A stretch of DNA of 64,000 nucleotides from Lachnospiraceae bacterium GAM79 (GTDB lineage Bacteria > Bacillota > Clostridia > Lachnospirales > Lachnospiraceae): the NCBI GenBank assembly GCA_020735665.1, contig CP085928.1:2154501-2218500 (forward strand), read 5' to 3'. Within the stretch, counting starts at the first letter, position 1, and each line of letters begins with the position of its first letter. The position numbers and the translations under genes were made by a program. Positions 1 through 7,004 of this stretch are shown here, one piece after another. Below the pieces are notes generated by a model. The model made no database searches and had not been told where the DNA came from. It was given only the letters and a program-made list of their open reading frames with translations.

Positions 1-75
1 GTCATGAAACGTAAAGGTTATAAACTGGAGTCTCCCATCGTATCACATGGGAATTTTCTGAAAACAATTGAATAG
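1..75 (+). CDS. C-terminal end of an unidentified gene (partial)
   Basis: The first frame of the window is open from base 1 to a TAG at 73-75 and encodes the last 24 residues of a protein, ending in FLKTIE. The next gene starts 12 bases later behind an AGGAGG site, so the two are probably cotranscribed. The fragment is too short to assign a family. A link to the DNA-repair operons that often carry similar small downstream genes in Clostridia is only a guess. Confidence 0.5.
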   Translation, partial: VMKRKGYKLESPIVSHGNFLKTIE

Positions 76-86
76 GAGGACTACTG

Positions 87-671
87 ATGAACGAAGATAC
101 TATCCGCGATATATACTATGTAGAACATAAATGGAACCCCCATTTTTTCTATCTTTCCCCAAAATCATTTTGCCAGGATCTTGAAAAAAATGGCTCCGAT
201 CTATACCTTGACTTGTTCCATGCCATGTATCAGGAAGAGTCTGATTATATTTGTCCATATACGGAAAACGATTTTTCCCTTAGAAAAGAACTTTGCAACA
301 ATGGGACAACTATCATCTATCAGCTTATTACTCCATCTCCTGTCCTCTCCCCTCTTACCCGGTGTGCCTATTTCTGCTGTCAATTAGATAAGCAGCAATA
401 TTTTTACTATACCTCTGAGCTAACACATACCGGTGATTATCTGCTATGCGGATGGACAAAGGATGAAGCACATCTCATTTTCCATTCAGATGCATCTACA
501 CTTGAGGAAGAACTGGAAGAAGTTAAAAAACTTTTTAAGGAGGTAGAACTATATGAGCGGTGTTCAGACAGACTGCAAGGTTTATGTAAACGTAAGAGCA
601 GCCTTCCTTCCAGACGGAAAAATGCTTCCAGAAGAACTTACCTGGGAAGACGGAACGCCTTATACAATTGA
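87..671 (+). CDS. Hypothetical protein with an over-long, probably non-native C-terminus
   Basis: The 194-residue frame starts at ATG 87 behind TAGGAGGACTACTG. The first 155 or so residues look like a genuine soluble protein rich in aromatic residues, ending with an acidic Glu-rich helix. The last 38 residues are strongly basic and overlap the next gene by 119 bases in another frame, which looks like read-through after loss of the native stop or a frameshift near 545. I do not recognise a family. It sits between the partial gene and the 93-residue gene and is probably in the same operon. Confidence 0.6.
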   Translation: MNEDTIRDIYYVEHKWNPHFFYLSPKSFCQDLEKNGSDLYLDLFHAMYQEESDYICPYTENDFSLRKELCNNGTTIIYQLITPSPVLSPLTRCAYFCCQLDKQQYFYYTSELTHTGDYLLCGWTKDEAHLIFHSDASTLEEELEEVKKLFKEVELYERCSDRLQGLCKRKSSLPSRRKNASRRTYLGRRNALYN

Positions 672-834
672 CCGCATTTTGAATGTGAAACCCTCTGTCG
701 CAAGGAAAGCTGGAGGTCAGGGCGACTGTTATACAATTTTGGTAAACGGAAAGCAAAGCCATCTCTTTTTTGAACGCAGTACAAATTTAACGGGAGCTTA
801 TATAGGCCGGTGGTTTGTAGAACGAAAATCTTAA
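553..834 (+). CDS. Small conserved hypothetical protein
   Basis: This is a 93-residue protein with a very good ribosome site (AAGGAGG, 540-546) ahead of ATG 553. The sequence looks like a compact beta-rich domain: CKVYVNVRAAF at the start, a central VARKAGGQGDCYTI stretch and a final IGRWFVERK strand. Its codon pattern and ribosome site make it the more credible of the two overlapping frames here. I cannot assign a domain family. A strong terminator follows 15 bases after the stop. Confidence 0.7.
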   Translation: MSGVQTDCKVYVNVRAAFLPDGKMLPEELTWEDGTPYTIDRILNVKPSVARKAGGQGDCYTILVNGKQSHLFFERSTNLTGAYIGRWFVERKS

Positions 835-849
835 CCAAAACCCTTATAT

Positions 850-896
850 AAAAAAGATAGCTGTCATTTTACGATATAATGTCAACTATCTTTTTT
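850..896. terminator. Bidirectional rho-independent terminator
   Basis: The arms AAAAAAGATAG (850-860) and CTATCTTTTTT (886-896) are perfect reverse complements, giving an A/T-flanked hairpin that works in both directions. It lies between convergent genes: the plus-strand gene ending at 834 and the minus-strand array ending at 915. It marks the 3' end of the whole immunity array. Confidence 0.8.
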
Positions 897-914
897 ATAT
901 GGCATCATTTTATA

Positions 915-1793
915 TTAACGCATTCCAGATGCACACTCTCCCATATTAATGTCCAGCACCCCTCTGAGCGGCTGGATCAGAGCGTCCTCATACTGGCACT
1001 TCCACTGAATCTCCCGGCACATCTGGCCATCCGCCACGCCGTCTATGGTTTCCCCATCCTGAATGGGGTTATCATGCTCCAATATGTACGATGCCACATT
1101 GTAGGCGTGGTTTACCACCCAGTTGGGGTCCATGTCGTGGAAGTGGTACTGGAGGTCGGGCAGGAACAGGGTGCTCATGCCCACCGTGTCGATGAGCATA
1201 TCTTCGGTGCCCTCAATGTTAAAGAAGCGGACATTGACGCCAAAGCGGATGAACCGATCCGAACCTTCAATCTGGTGAGAACGCACATCCTCCGCCAGAA
1301 ACAGTTTGCCGCAGTTCTGGAAATAGAATGCCTCACAGGTGGGGTATAGCTCCGCCAGAGCCTCCAAAAAGTCGGCATCCAGATTGGCACGCTCCAGCGC
1401 CGGAAGCGCCGCAGACAGCATATCGGTGGCTACCACCTGATATTTGCACTCCCGGAAGATCCGCTCCCGGTCCTCCTGGCAGTCCCACATCTGGCTCATC
1501 AGGAAGGCATCAAAGCCTTTGCCCTTGAACTTGTCGCATTTCATCACCATCAGCTGCACCGGGCATTTTCCGTCCTTGAACTCTGCAATATGCTCCTGTG
1601 CGGCAAAGCCAGCCATTTTCTTATCATAACAGAAGCACTCTGTTGATCCGATGTGCTTCTCCATTACAGCAGTCATTTTTTCTTTATCCGGCATTTCTAC
1701 CGGCTCTTTGAACAGCATCTGAATGAGATAGGGGCCACCGGGCTGGGGGCCTTTTTTGTCGTTCAGATTTTGCCGGAAAACTTGATTGCTCAT
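915..1793 (-). CDS. DUF4261 family immunity-type protein
   Basis: This is a 292-residue soluble protein and the last gene of the array. The C-terminal two thirds carries the DUF4261 pattern, with TDMLSAALPALERANLD, FGVNVRFFNIEGTEDMLIDT, GMSTLFLPDLQYHFHDMDP and DNPIQDGETIDG. DUF4261 proteins are common in polymorphic-toxin immunity loci and their biochemical action is unknown. A second, diverged DUF4261 domain sits inside the giant protein at 7005-13700, so the locus carries the family twice. It starts at ATG 1793 behind AGGAGG. Confidence 0.8.
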   Translation of the reverse strand: MSNQVFRQNLNDKKGPQPGGPYLIQMLFKEPVEMPDKEKMTAVMEKHIGSTECFCYDKKMAGFAAQEHIAEFKDGKCPVQLMVMKCDKFKGKGFDAFLMSQMWDCQEDRERIFRECKYQVVATDMLSAALPALERANLDADFLEALAELYPTCEAFYFQNCGKLFLAEDVRSHQIEGSDRFIRFGVNVRFFNIEGTEDMLIDTVGMSTLFLPDLQYHFHDMDPNWVVNHAYNVASYILEHDNPIQDGETIDGVADGQMCREIQWKCQYEDALIQPLRGVLDINMGECASGMR

Positions 1794-1839
1794 TTAGTTT
1801 CCTCCTTATAGCAGTAGATTATGTGGCAATGGACAATCA

Positions 1840-1980
1840 CTACTTTGTGTGTGGAGTTACTCCAAAGGCTAAAAAAAGAACCACACAAAACAGAATCAGT
1901 CCGATGAAGTTGCGTTCTATCAGCAGTTTTATAGCCATGAGAAGCAGCAGACTACAAACCAGAATAATAATACCGTTCAT
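1840..1980 (-). CDS. 46-residue membrane peptide
   Basis: A small frame starts at ATG 1980 and ends at TAG 1840. Its ATG overlaps the TGA of the gene above it (ATGA, 1977-1980), a sign of translational coupling. The peptide is almost wholly hydrophobic: a segment MNGIIILVCSLLLLMAIKLL, a short charged turn (IERN), and a second segment of about 17 residues, so a two-helix hairpin in the membrane. Several immunity families are small two-helix membrane proteins, which would fit, but no family is recognised. Usual gene callers could miss it. Confidence 0.6.
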   Translation of the reverse strand: MNGIIILVCSLLLLMAIKLLIERNFIGLILFCVVLFLAFGVTPHTK

Positions 1981-2861
1981 TTTCTTTCTTCCTCTCTGTT
2001 AGCGAACAGCTTCCACCGGAACTCCAGTTCTTTCTGGACAAATTCTTTCGGCAGACCCCGGGGATTGGCGATGAGATACCATACCCGAAAGGTGCGTTTC
2101 TTCGGATCTGTTTCCTGCTGGTAGAGCTGATAGCCCGCCTCATCCTCCTGCGTCCACTGTCCTGTCTGCCGCTTGGCCTGCACAAAGGGTTCCACCACCT
2201 GGTCCAGTTCCTCTCTGGTGCGGCTTGAGGCCCAGGCATGATCCACATCCTTGGCATGGGACTGGTAGAACAGCAACTTTCCGGTATGGGTCTTCGCCTT
2301 GCACTCCGGCGTTCCGCGCAATTCTGCCTGACGGCGGTACTCCTCCATCTGCTCCGCCGTTCCGTACCGTTTCACCATCTGCTCCCGCACATAGATGAAC
2401 CATCTGTAGTCCTCCGCCTCGGTGAAGGGGGCGCAGACCGACTGTAATGCCTCCACGGGGTCTGCCTCGAAGCGGTCGATGAAGTCAAGGTAGTGGGCTT
2501 TGATCAGGGGCAGAAAGGTGTCCAGCAGCCCGGTGTTCAGCCGCAGGTCCTCTGTCAGCATCCGAAAGAATGAACCGCCTGTTGTGGGTTCAATTCTGAA
2601 AGAGTAGAGGTAGTCATCTCCCTGCTTTATGATACAGCTGAAACCCACCTCCACATTTCCATGGCCGATTTCGTAGTCTATGTAGTTGTAGCGGCTCCGG
2701 TCAAACCAGATCTGATAGGTCAGCCCGTTTTTCGTTTTCTTTTTGAAGTCGCCTTTTTTCAGACGCTTCCAGCCCTTTTCCTCCAGGCCCAGGCCGTTCC
2801 ATAGGTAGTCCAGAAGTTCCTGGAATATATCTGCCGGGCGTTTTTGTTCCACGGACTTCAC
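1977..2861 (-). CDS. Hypothetical immunity-type protein, DUF4304-like N-terminus
   Basis: This is a 294-residue soluble protein. Residues about 1-110 (GFKKK-like element FKKKTKNGLTYQIWFDRSRYN, then an EVGFSCIIK strand) resemble DUF4304, a family found among predicted immunity proteins. That assignment is tentative. The C-terminal half is highly charged and alpha-helical. The gene ends in a 4-base overlap with the small membrane peptide and starts 17 bases after the next gene, so it is part of the same transcript. Confidence 0.6.
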   Translation of the reverse strand: MKSVEQKRPADIFQELLDYLWNGLGLEEKGWKRLKKGDFKKKTKNGLTYQIWFDRSRYNYIDYEIGHGNVEVGFSCIIKQGDDYLYSFRIEPTTGGSFFRMLTEDLRLNTGLLDTFLPLIKAHYLDFIDRFEADPVEALQSVCAPFTEAEDYRWFIYVREQMVKRYGTAEQMEEYRRQAELRGTPECKAKTHTGKLLFYQSHAKDVDHAWASSRTREELDQVVEPFVQAKRQTGQWTQEDEAGYQLYQQETDPKKRTFRVWYLIANPRGLPKEFVQKELEFRWKLFANREEERK

Positions 2862-2878
2862 CTCCTGATGAATCCTCT

Positions 2879-3658
2879 TTAATAATCAAGCAGGATGGGC
2901 ACCTGCTGTTCCTCGGCAAACCGCATGGCCCGCCAGAACATGGAGAAGGCAAACTTGGCAAGGGATTGGGTGTCATACTGGGTGTGTTCCGGGATGTCCG
3001 CCTTGCTGTACTGTCCATCCGGGCCCAGGGTCCCGTCTACCGGGTATCCCTCCGTGTCTGCCCAACCAAGGATGGTATCCTCATCTGCCTGCCATGCCAG
3101 CTGGTTCAGCTTTTCCAGTTCCTTCCGCAGTCCGCCCAGGGTGGCGATCATCGCCTGATCATCGGTGGGCAGAGGCGCCTGAAAGAAGAAGGCATCCGCC
3201 AGAGGCAGCCACCAAGTTGCGCCCCGAAGCAGGGACCACACCCGCTCCTCGTCCGATGCAAGACGGGCGACCAGAGGATGCTCCCCGAAGATCCAGTCCT
3301 TCTCCACGGTGGAAGGCACCGGTTCCTCGTATGTACGACAGGCGGCCACCAGCAGCATAGCGCCGAAGGCATCCCAATCCGGCTTGTCGGTGTAATAAGG
3401 TTTCTCATTATCTTCAAGCCAGGGAGCGTAGGGGGGCTGGCCCGGCTGAGAAATGGCGCTCAAGATCTGATCCCGCCAGTTCTCCACCGCCGCCTGAACC
3501 TCAGCCGGGGACATTTCTTCCTCGTTATCAGCAGGTTCCCCATCCGGGGTGATGCAGTTGAAGGAGTATCCGTTTTCCTCCGCCCACTGCTGGACAACGG
3601 TTTTCCAGTTGTGAGAATAGTACCGGGTCAATGTTCCGGCGTAGATGTCAAGTCCCAT
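2879..3658 (-). CDS. Hypothetical protein starting MGLDIYAGTLTRYY
   Basis: This is a 259-residue acidic soluble protein, rich in tryptophan and with no membrane segments. The N-terminal MGLDIYAGTLTRYYSHNWKT block looks like a conserved signature, and the end (SMFWRAMRFAEEQQVPILLDY) is helix-rich. I cannot give a Pfam name. It sits among clear immunity families with spacings of 17 and 24 bases, so immunity is the best guess for its role. Confidence 0.6.
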   Translation of the reverse strand: MGLDIYAGTLTRYYSHNWKTVVQQWAEENGYSFNCITPDGEPADNEEEMSPAEVQAAVENWRDQILSAISQPGQPPYAPWLEDNEKPYYTDKPDWDAFGAMLLVAACRTYEEPVPSTVEKDWIFGEHPLVARLASDEERVWSLLRGATWWLPLADAFFFQAPLPTDDQAMIATLGGLRKELEKLNQLAWQADEDTILGWADTEGYPVDGTLGPDGQYSKADIPEHTQYDTQSLAKFAFSMFWRAMRFAEEQQVPILLDY

Positions 3659-3682
3659 AGTATTGCCTCCGTTTCTGTTCGG

Positions 3683-4624
3683 TCAAAACCGTTCCAGGGT
3701 ACAGTCGTGCCCGGAATGGTCTGTATCCAAAATGATTTCCACAATGGTGTCCATAGTCACTTTTCCGAGATTACGGACGCTTTTTTCATAGGCCAACCAC
3801 TGGATGTGGATGGGCTGTCCATACTCATGCCGTCCAAAACCGCCCCGGAGAATATCGTTGAAAGCGTTCAGGTTCCGACCGTTCTTCCGGTCCAAACCAA
3901 AGGTAAACACCCGCTCCACCTCGTCATAAAAACCAGCCATGTTAGAAAAGCGGCGACCGTCGATGGTGAACTTCTGCCGCTGTGGTTGCTCCGCTGTAAA
4001 CACCCGGTCAATCTGCTCCAGATTATACTCCAAGATCCAGCCATGAAACTGATGGTAAAGCGGCAAAAGCAGTTCTCTGGAACTGCCCAGCACATCCAGC
4101 CCCCGGTCATCGTACAGGTGGTAGAGGAACGGTCCAGGCCCTGTCAGATAGACGCTGGACACAAAGCCGGCCCAGCCTCCGATATCTCCCAGAATGATCT
4201 CCTGCAAAAGTTGCTCCGGCTGAAAGGTAATCCCGCTGAGATCCCAGTAAAACTGCACTTGTGCATGGGTATCCCCATCTTCGTCCAGCTCTATGACCGG
4301 AAGTTGCTCATTGGGAACCGGGAGTCCCATTCGCTGCCGGATAACGGTCAGCAGGGACTCGGCAGGTTCTTCATCGGGATATCCGTCGATCCGCAGAAGG
4401 TCCGGCACCTCCGGAAGTGCCCGATAGATCGCGGCGGCCCGGTCCAGCGCCCCCTGAACATAGGCGGGGTTGGTTCTCAGCTTCGCCGCACTCCTGTCCA
4501 GATAGATTGGTTCCTCCCCGCCGATCTCAAACCGAATGCCTACCGGCGCATGGTAGAACAGAGGGTGTTCCAGTTCAGCCATGCCCAGCTTATGTAAAAT
4601 ATCTTCAAACCGCTTTGCCAGCAT
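3683..4624 (-). CDS. DUF3885-barstar fusion protein
   Basis: This is a 313-residue fusion. Residues about 15-215 match DUF3885, with IYLDRSAAKLRTNP, a QVQFYWDL strand, LYDDRGLDVLG and a WILEYNLEQIDRVF end. Residues about 220-313 match barstar: FTIDGRRFSNMAGFYDEVERVF, then LNAFNDILRGGFG, the loop-helix that in barstar blocks the barnase active site. Barstar-family proteins inhibit small secreted RNases, so this part should neutralise a barnase-like ribonuclease toxin. No matching RNase is in the window. The fusion of two immunity domains in one chain suits a multi-toxin shield. Confidence 0.85.
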   Translation of the reverse strand: MLAKRFEDILHKLGMAELEHPLFYHAPVGIRFEIGGEEPIYLDRSAAKLRTNPAYVQGALDRAAAIYRALPEVPDLLRIDGYPDEEPAESLLTVIRQRMGLPVPNEQLPVIELDEDGDTHAQVQFYWDLSGITFQPEQLLQEIILGDIGGWAGFVSSVYLTGPGPFLYHLYDDRGLDVLGSSRELLLPLYHQFHGWILEYNLEQIDRVFTAEQPQRQKFTIDGRRFSNMAGFYDEVERVFTFGLDRKNGRNLNAFNDILRGGFGRHEYGQPIHIQWLAYEKSVRNLGKVTMDTIVEIILDTDHSGHDCTLERF

Positions 4625-4638
4625 AGTATCCCTCCGCC

Positions 4639-4998
4639 TTATAACATTTCATACAGCAGGGCAACGTCGCCCCGCACCAGTTCCAGATGGGAGCGCAGCG
4701 TTTCAAGCCCGCTTTGCACCGCCTCGGTGGGCAGGTCCCAGTCAGGGGCAATTTCAGCGGCCAGCTCCGGGAGGTCCCACTCCCGCAGAGCTGCCAGCAT
4801 ATTATACGCCAGATCTCGCTCCAGCAGAGCGCAGTCCAGGGTGTCCTCCGTCTGGGGAGCAGGAAAACGGACATCCAGATCCAGCTCGCTCTCACACCAG
4901 TCCCAGATGGCCATATAGACCACGCCGGAGCAGTCTCCGTTGGACAGTTCCTGCCGCTGGCCGTCTTTGAGAAGATAAAAGGATGCAATCTGTGACAT
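4639..4998 (-). CDS. Small acidic hypothetical protein
   Basis: This is a 119-residue, strongly acidic protein with predicted helices and no membrane segment. There is a tryptophan-rich patch (VVYMAIWDWCESEL) and an ELAAEIAPDWDLP element. No family is recognised. It starts at ATG 4998 after AGGAGG and lies 14 bases above the DUF3885-barstar gene. Small size, acidity and position are usual for immunity proteins, but this is inferred from context only. Confidence 0.55.
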   Translation of the reverse strand: MSQIASFYLLKDGQRQELSNGDCSGVVYMAIWDWCESELDLDVRFPAPQTEDTLDCALLERDLAYNMLAALREWDLPELAAEIAPDWDLPTEAVQSGLETLRSHLELVRGDVALLYEML

Positions 4999-5022
4999 GG
5001 TGATTCCTCCTGCAAGTTAATC

Positions 5023-5526
5023 TTACGCGTCTCCTCTTTGCTCCAGCAAAGCAAAAACTTCATTCATATCCATTTCGAACATGACACTGTTTGCCTGCAC
5101 CGGTGCAAAGTAGTAGGCAACTTTTTCTGCGCCAAATTCCTGCTCTATCTGCTCCCATTCTGAAGTGGGATAAATACAGAAAGCGAGGGTATCGCTACCG
5201 AGCGAGCCCATATACCAGCGGAGCTGATACTGCGGCGACAGATACTCCTGAATACTTCTCAGTGTAGTGTCACGGTCGGTACAATCATCTGCGTAGGGGA
5301 TCGGTGCGCTGACACCATTCTTTTTCATAAAAATATCAACACCGCGTTCTTTTTCTGTTTCCACACATTCAAACTGAATTTTATCTTCATCAGGCAGTTT
5401 TTTATTGAAGTATTCGATGATAGATTCATCAAAATCTCTCCAGTCCACCCAGATCAGAGCATCGCTTTCCCAAAATTCGTCCTGATGTTCCTCAGGTTCC
5501 GATAAAAACTTTCTGATTTCTTCCAT
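5023..5526 (-). CDS. Hypothetical immunity-type protein
   Basis: This is a 167-residue acidic soluble protein. Its second half contains SIQEYLSPQYQLRWYMGSLG, then DTLAFCIYPTSEW and EKVAYYFAPV, a beta-rich pattern, and it ends MNEVFALLEQRGDA. It starts at ATG 5526 behind GGAGGAAAGCGGT. The upstream gene's frame runs 73 bases into it, which I attribute to a damaged 3' end of that neighbour. No family name can be given. Confidence 0.6.
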   Translation of the reverse strand: MEEIRKFLSEPEEHQDEFWESDALIWVDWRDFDESIIEYFNKKLPDEDKIQFECVETEKERGVDIFMKKNGVSAPIPYADDCTDRDTTLRSIQEYLSPQYQLRWYMGSLGSDTLAFCIYPTSEWEQIEQEFGAEKVAYYFAPVQANSVMFEMDMNEVFALLEQRGDA

Positions 5527-6116
5527 ACCGCTTTCCTCCGTTTTGTTTTCTTACTGTAATTTATTATATCTTTTTCAGATACTCCCGGGAAGCATTCGAT
5601 GAACTCCCGATTCCGCTTAGGGACATCGAACCCCCTCCGATAGGGGAAGAACCCCTCTCGTTCCACATCGTCCAGCAGCTTCGGCAAGTCGGAAAACCGG
5701 GCGAAGAACGGCAGGGCATAGTCCCGGATCTGCCCGGAAATCTCCTGGATGGAGCGTTCCCGCTCCAGCAGAGTAGATACCTCATAGCGGGGGAAGTCAT
5801 CATACCGGTGGGTCAGCCGGGCGATGGAGGTACCAACGATACCATCATAGGTTTCCTCCGTCCCTTCCTGCTCACTGCGCCACTGGGCAATCACCGGGGA
5901 ACTCACATCGAAGAAGGCAGTAAAAGTGGTGGAGCCAAAGCAGATAGAGGGGGAAAAGTAAAAGGAGAACACAAAGATGCCGTCTTTTTTGTAGATGTCA
6001 TTTTTGCTCTTACGGTATTTGTAGCCCAGCGGGATCAAAGGCTCCGCGATCCGCTCACAGGTATAGACGAAGATCTCGCGGGGCTTGGTTCCCTTGGGAA
6101 AATCCTTCTTCTCCAT
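5454..6116 (-). CDS. DUF4304-like hypothetical protein with shifted C-terminus
   Basis: The frame is 220 residues. The N-terminal half (PLIPLGYKYRKSKNDIYKKDG, then FVFSFYFSPS and FTAFFDVSSPVIAQWR) resembles the DUF4304 type of immunity domain (tentative). From about residue 183 the sequence turns basic and overlaps the next gene by 73 bases. In a neighbouring frame the same DNA reads EYLKKI followed at once by TAA near 5567, a natural-looking end. A small indel around 5575-5600 has probably displaced the stop. The protein may still work. Confidence 0.6.
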   Translation of the reverse strand: MEKKDFPKGTKPREIFVYTCERIAEPLIPLGYKYRKSKNDIYKKDGIFVFSFYFSPSICFGSTTFTAFFDVSSPVIAQWRSEQEGTEETYDGIVGTSIARLTHRYDDFPRYEVSTLLERERSIQEISGQIRDYALPFFARFSDLPKLLDDVEREGFFPYRRGFDVPKRNREFIECFPGVSEKDIINYSKKTKRRKAVWKKSESFYRNLRNIRTNFGKAML

Positions 6117-6125
6117 GTTGCCACC

Positions 6126-6995
6126 TCAATCAAAATCCATCCAGACCAGGTGCTTTCCGCAGTGGAGGCACTGGAACAGATAGCATTGCAGGTGCCCGCC
6201 ATTGACGGATTCCCGGATCATATCTTTCTGCTCCTCGTCCCACATGGGATCGTCCAGCACCTCCTCCAGCACACCCAGTGCCCGCAGTTCTCTGGCACCC
6301 ACATAGCCCAAAAAGGCACAGTAGTCGCCGCAGTGAGCACGCCAATATTCCTGCTGCCAGCCGGAGTAGCCGGGGGTGCGGTGGATCAATTCGTCCAGCT
6401 TCTCCGGATCGTCTACACCATCATCCAGAGAGAAATCATCTTGAAAACTACCGTCATATTTCCGGACCGCTTCGCCGCTGGCGATGCACTCTGGGCACAG
6501 ATATGCAATATCCTCCACTGAAAAGAACGGATTTGTATAGAAAACATGGGTCGTCTTGCCACAGCAGTCGCAGACAACGCCATCCGCGGACTCCTCAAAA
6601 GCGCCGGTTTCCAAAGGGTAGGGGTGATACCGGAAGGCGGGCAGACCCAGCTGGGCCCGCCGCTCCTTCTCATTCTGCTTTTCCTCTGGTGTTTGGGGCT
6701 TGGGGATGGCGTAGTGATTGCCCCAATTTTCCGCATAGTCCTTCAAGACTCCCAACCGCTTGAGGGTCTTCTTGTCGGAACGATTTCCAATTTGGCAGAG
6801 CAGTTCGTAGGCATCCTTCTTGAAGTCCAGCAGATCATACACATCCACCAGCACTTCCTTGGCCTGCTTGTCTTCCGACAGCTCCAGTTTCTCCTTGAAG
6901 GTATAGAGAGCACGGACACTGTCTGGATCTCCTTCTGTCTCCCGAAACTGCTTTTGGAGTTCAATATATTGCTTCAGGTATTCGTTCATGGTCAC
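6126..6995 (-). CDS. CbrC family zinc-binding protein
   Basis: This is a 289-residue protein. Residues about 115-289 match the CbrC (UPF0167) family, with LPAFRYHPYPLETGAFEES, CDCCGKTTHVFYTNPFFS and an LCPECIASGEA knuckle, then WRAHCGDYCAFLG and a CLHCGKHLVWMDFD end. The paired cysteines should bind zinc. E. coli CbrC is linked to colicin E2 tolerance, and the family recurs in immunity loci. Residues 1-110 form a helical TPR-like extension. The start is ATG 6995 (MTMNEYLKQY); ATG 6989 is an alternative. It lies 9 bases below the giant gene. Confidence 0.85.
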   Translation of the reverse strand: MTMNEYLKQYIELQKQFRETEGDPDSVRALYTFKEKLELSEDKQAKEVLVDVYDLLDFKKDAYELLCQIGNRSDKKTLKRLGVLKDYAENWGNHYAIPKPQTPEEKQNEKERRAQLGLPAFRYHPYPLETGAFEESADGVVCDCCGKTTHVFYTNPFFSVEDIAYLCPECIASGEAVRKYDGSFQDDFSLDDGVDDPEKLDELIHRTPGYSGWQQEYWRAHCGDYCAFLGYVGARELRALGVLEEVLDDPMWDEEQKDMIRESVNGGHLQCYLFQCLHCGKHLVWMDFD

Positions 6996-7004
6996 AATCT
7001 CCCA

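Noticed and set aside
2966-4597. Plus-strand 543-codon open frame
   Set aside because: It is exactly antisense to two well-supported minus-strand genes (one with DUF3885-barstar domains), has no ribosome site and shows no domain pattern.
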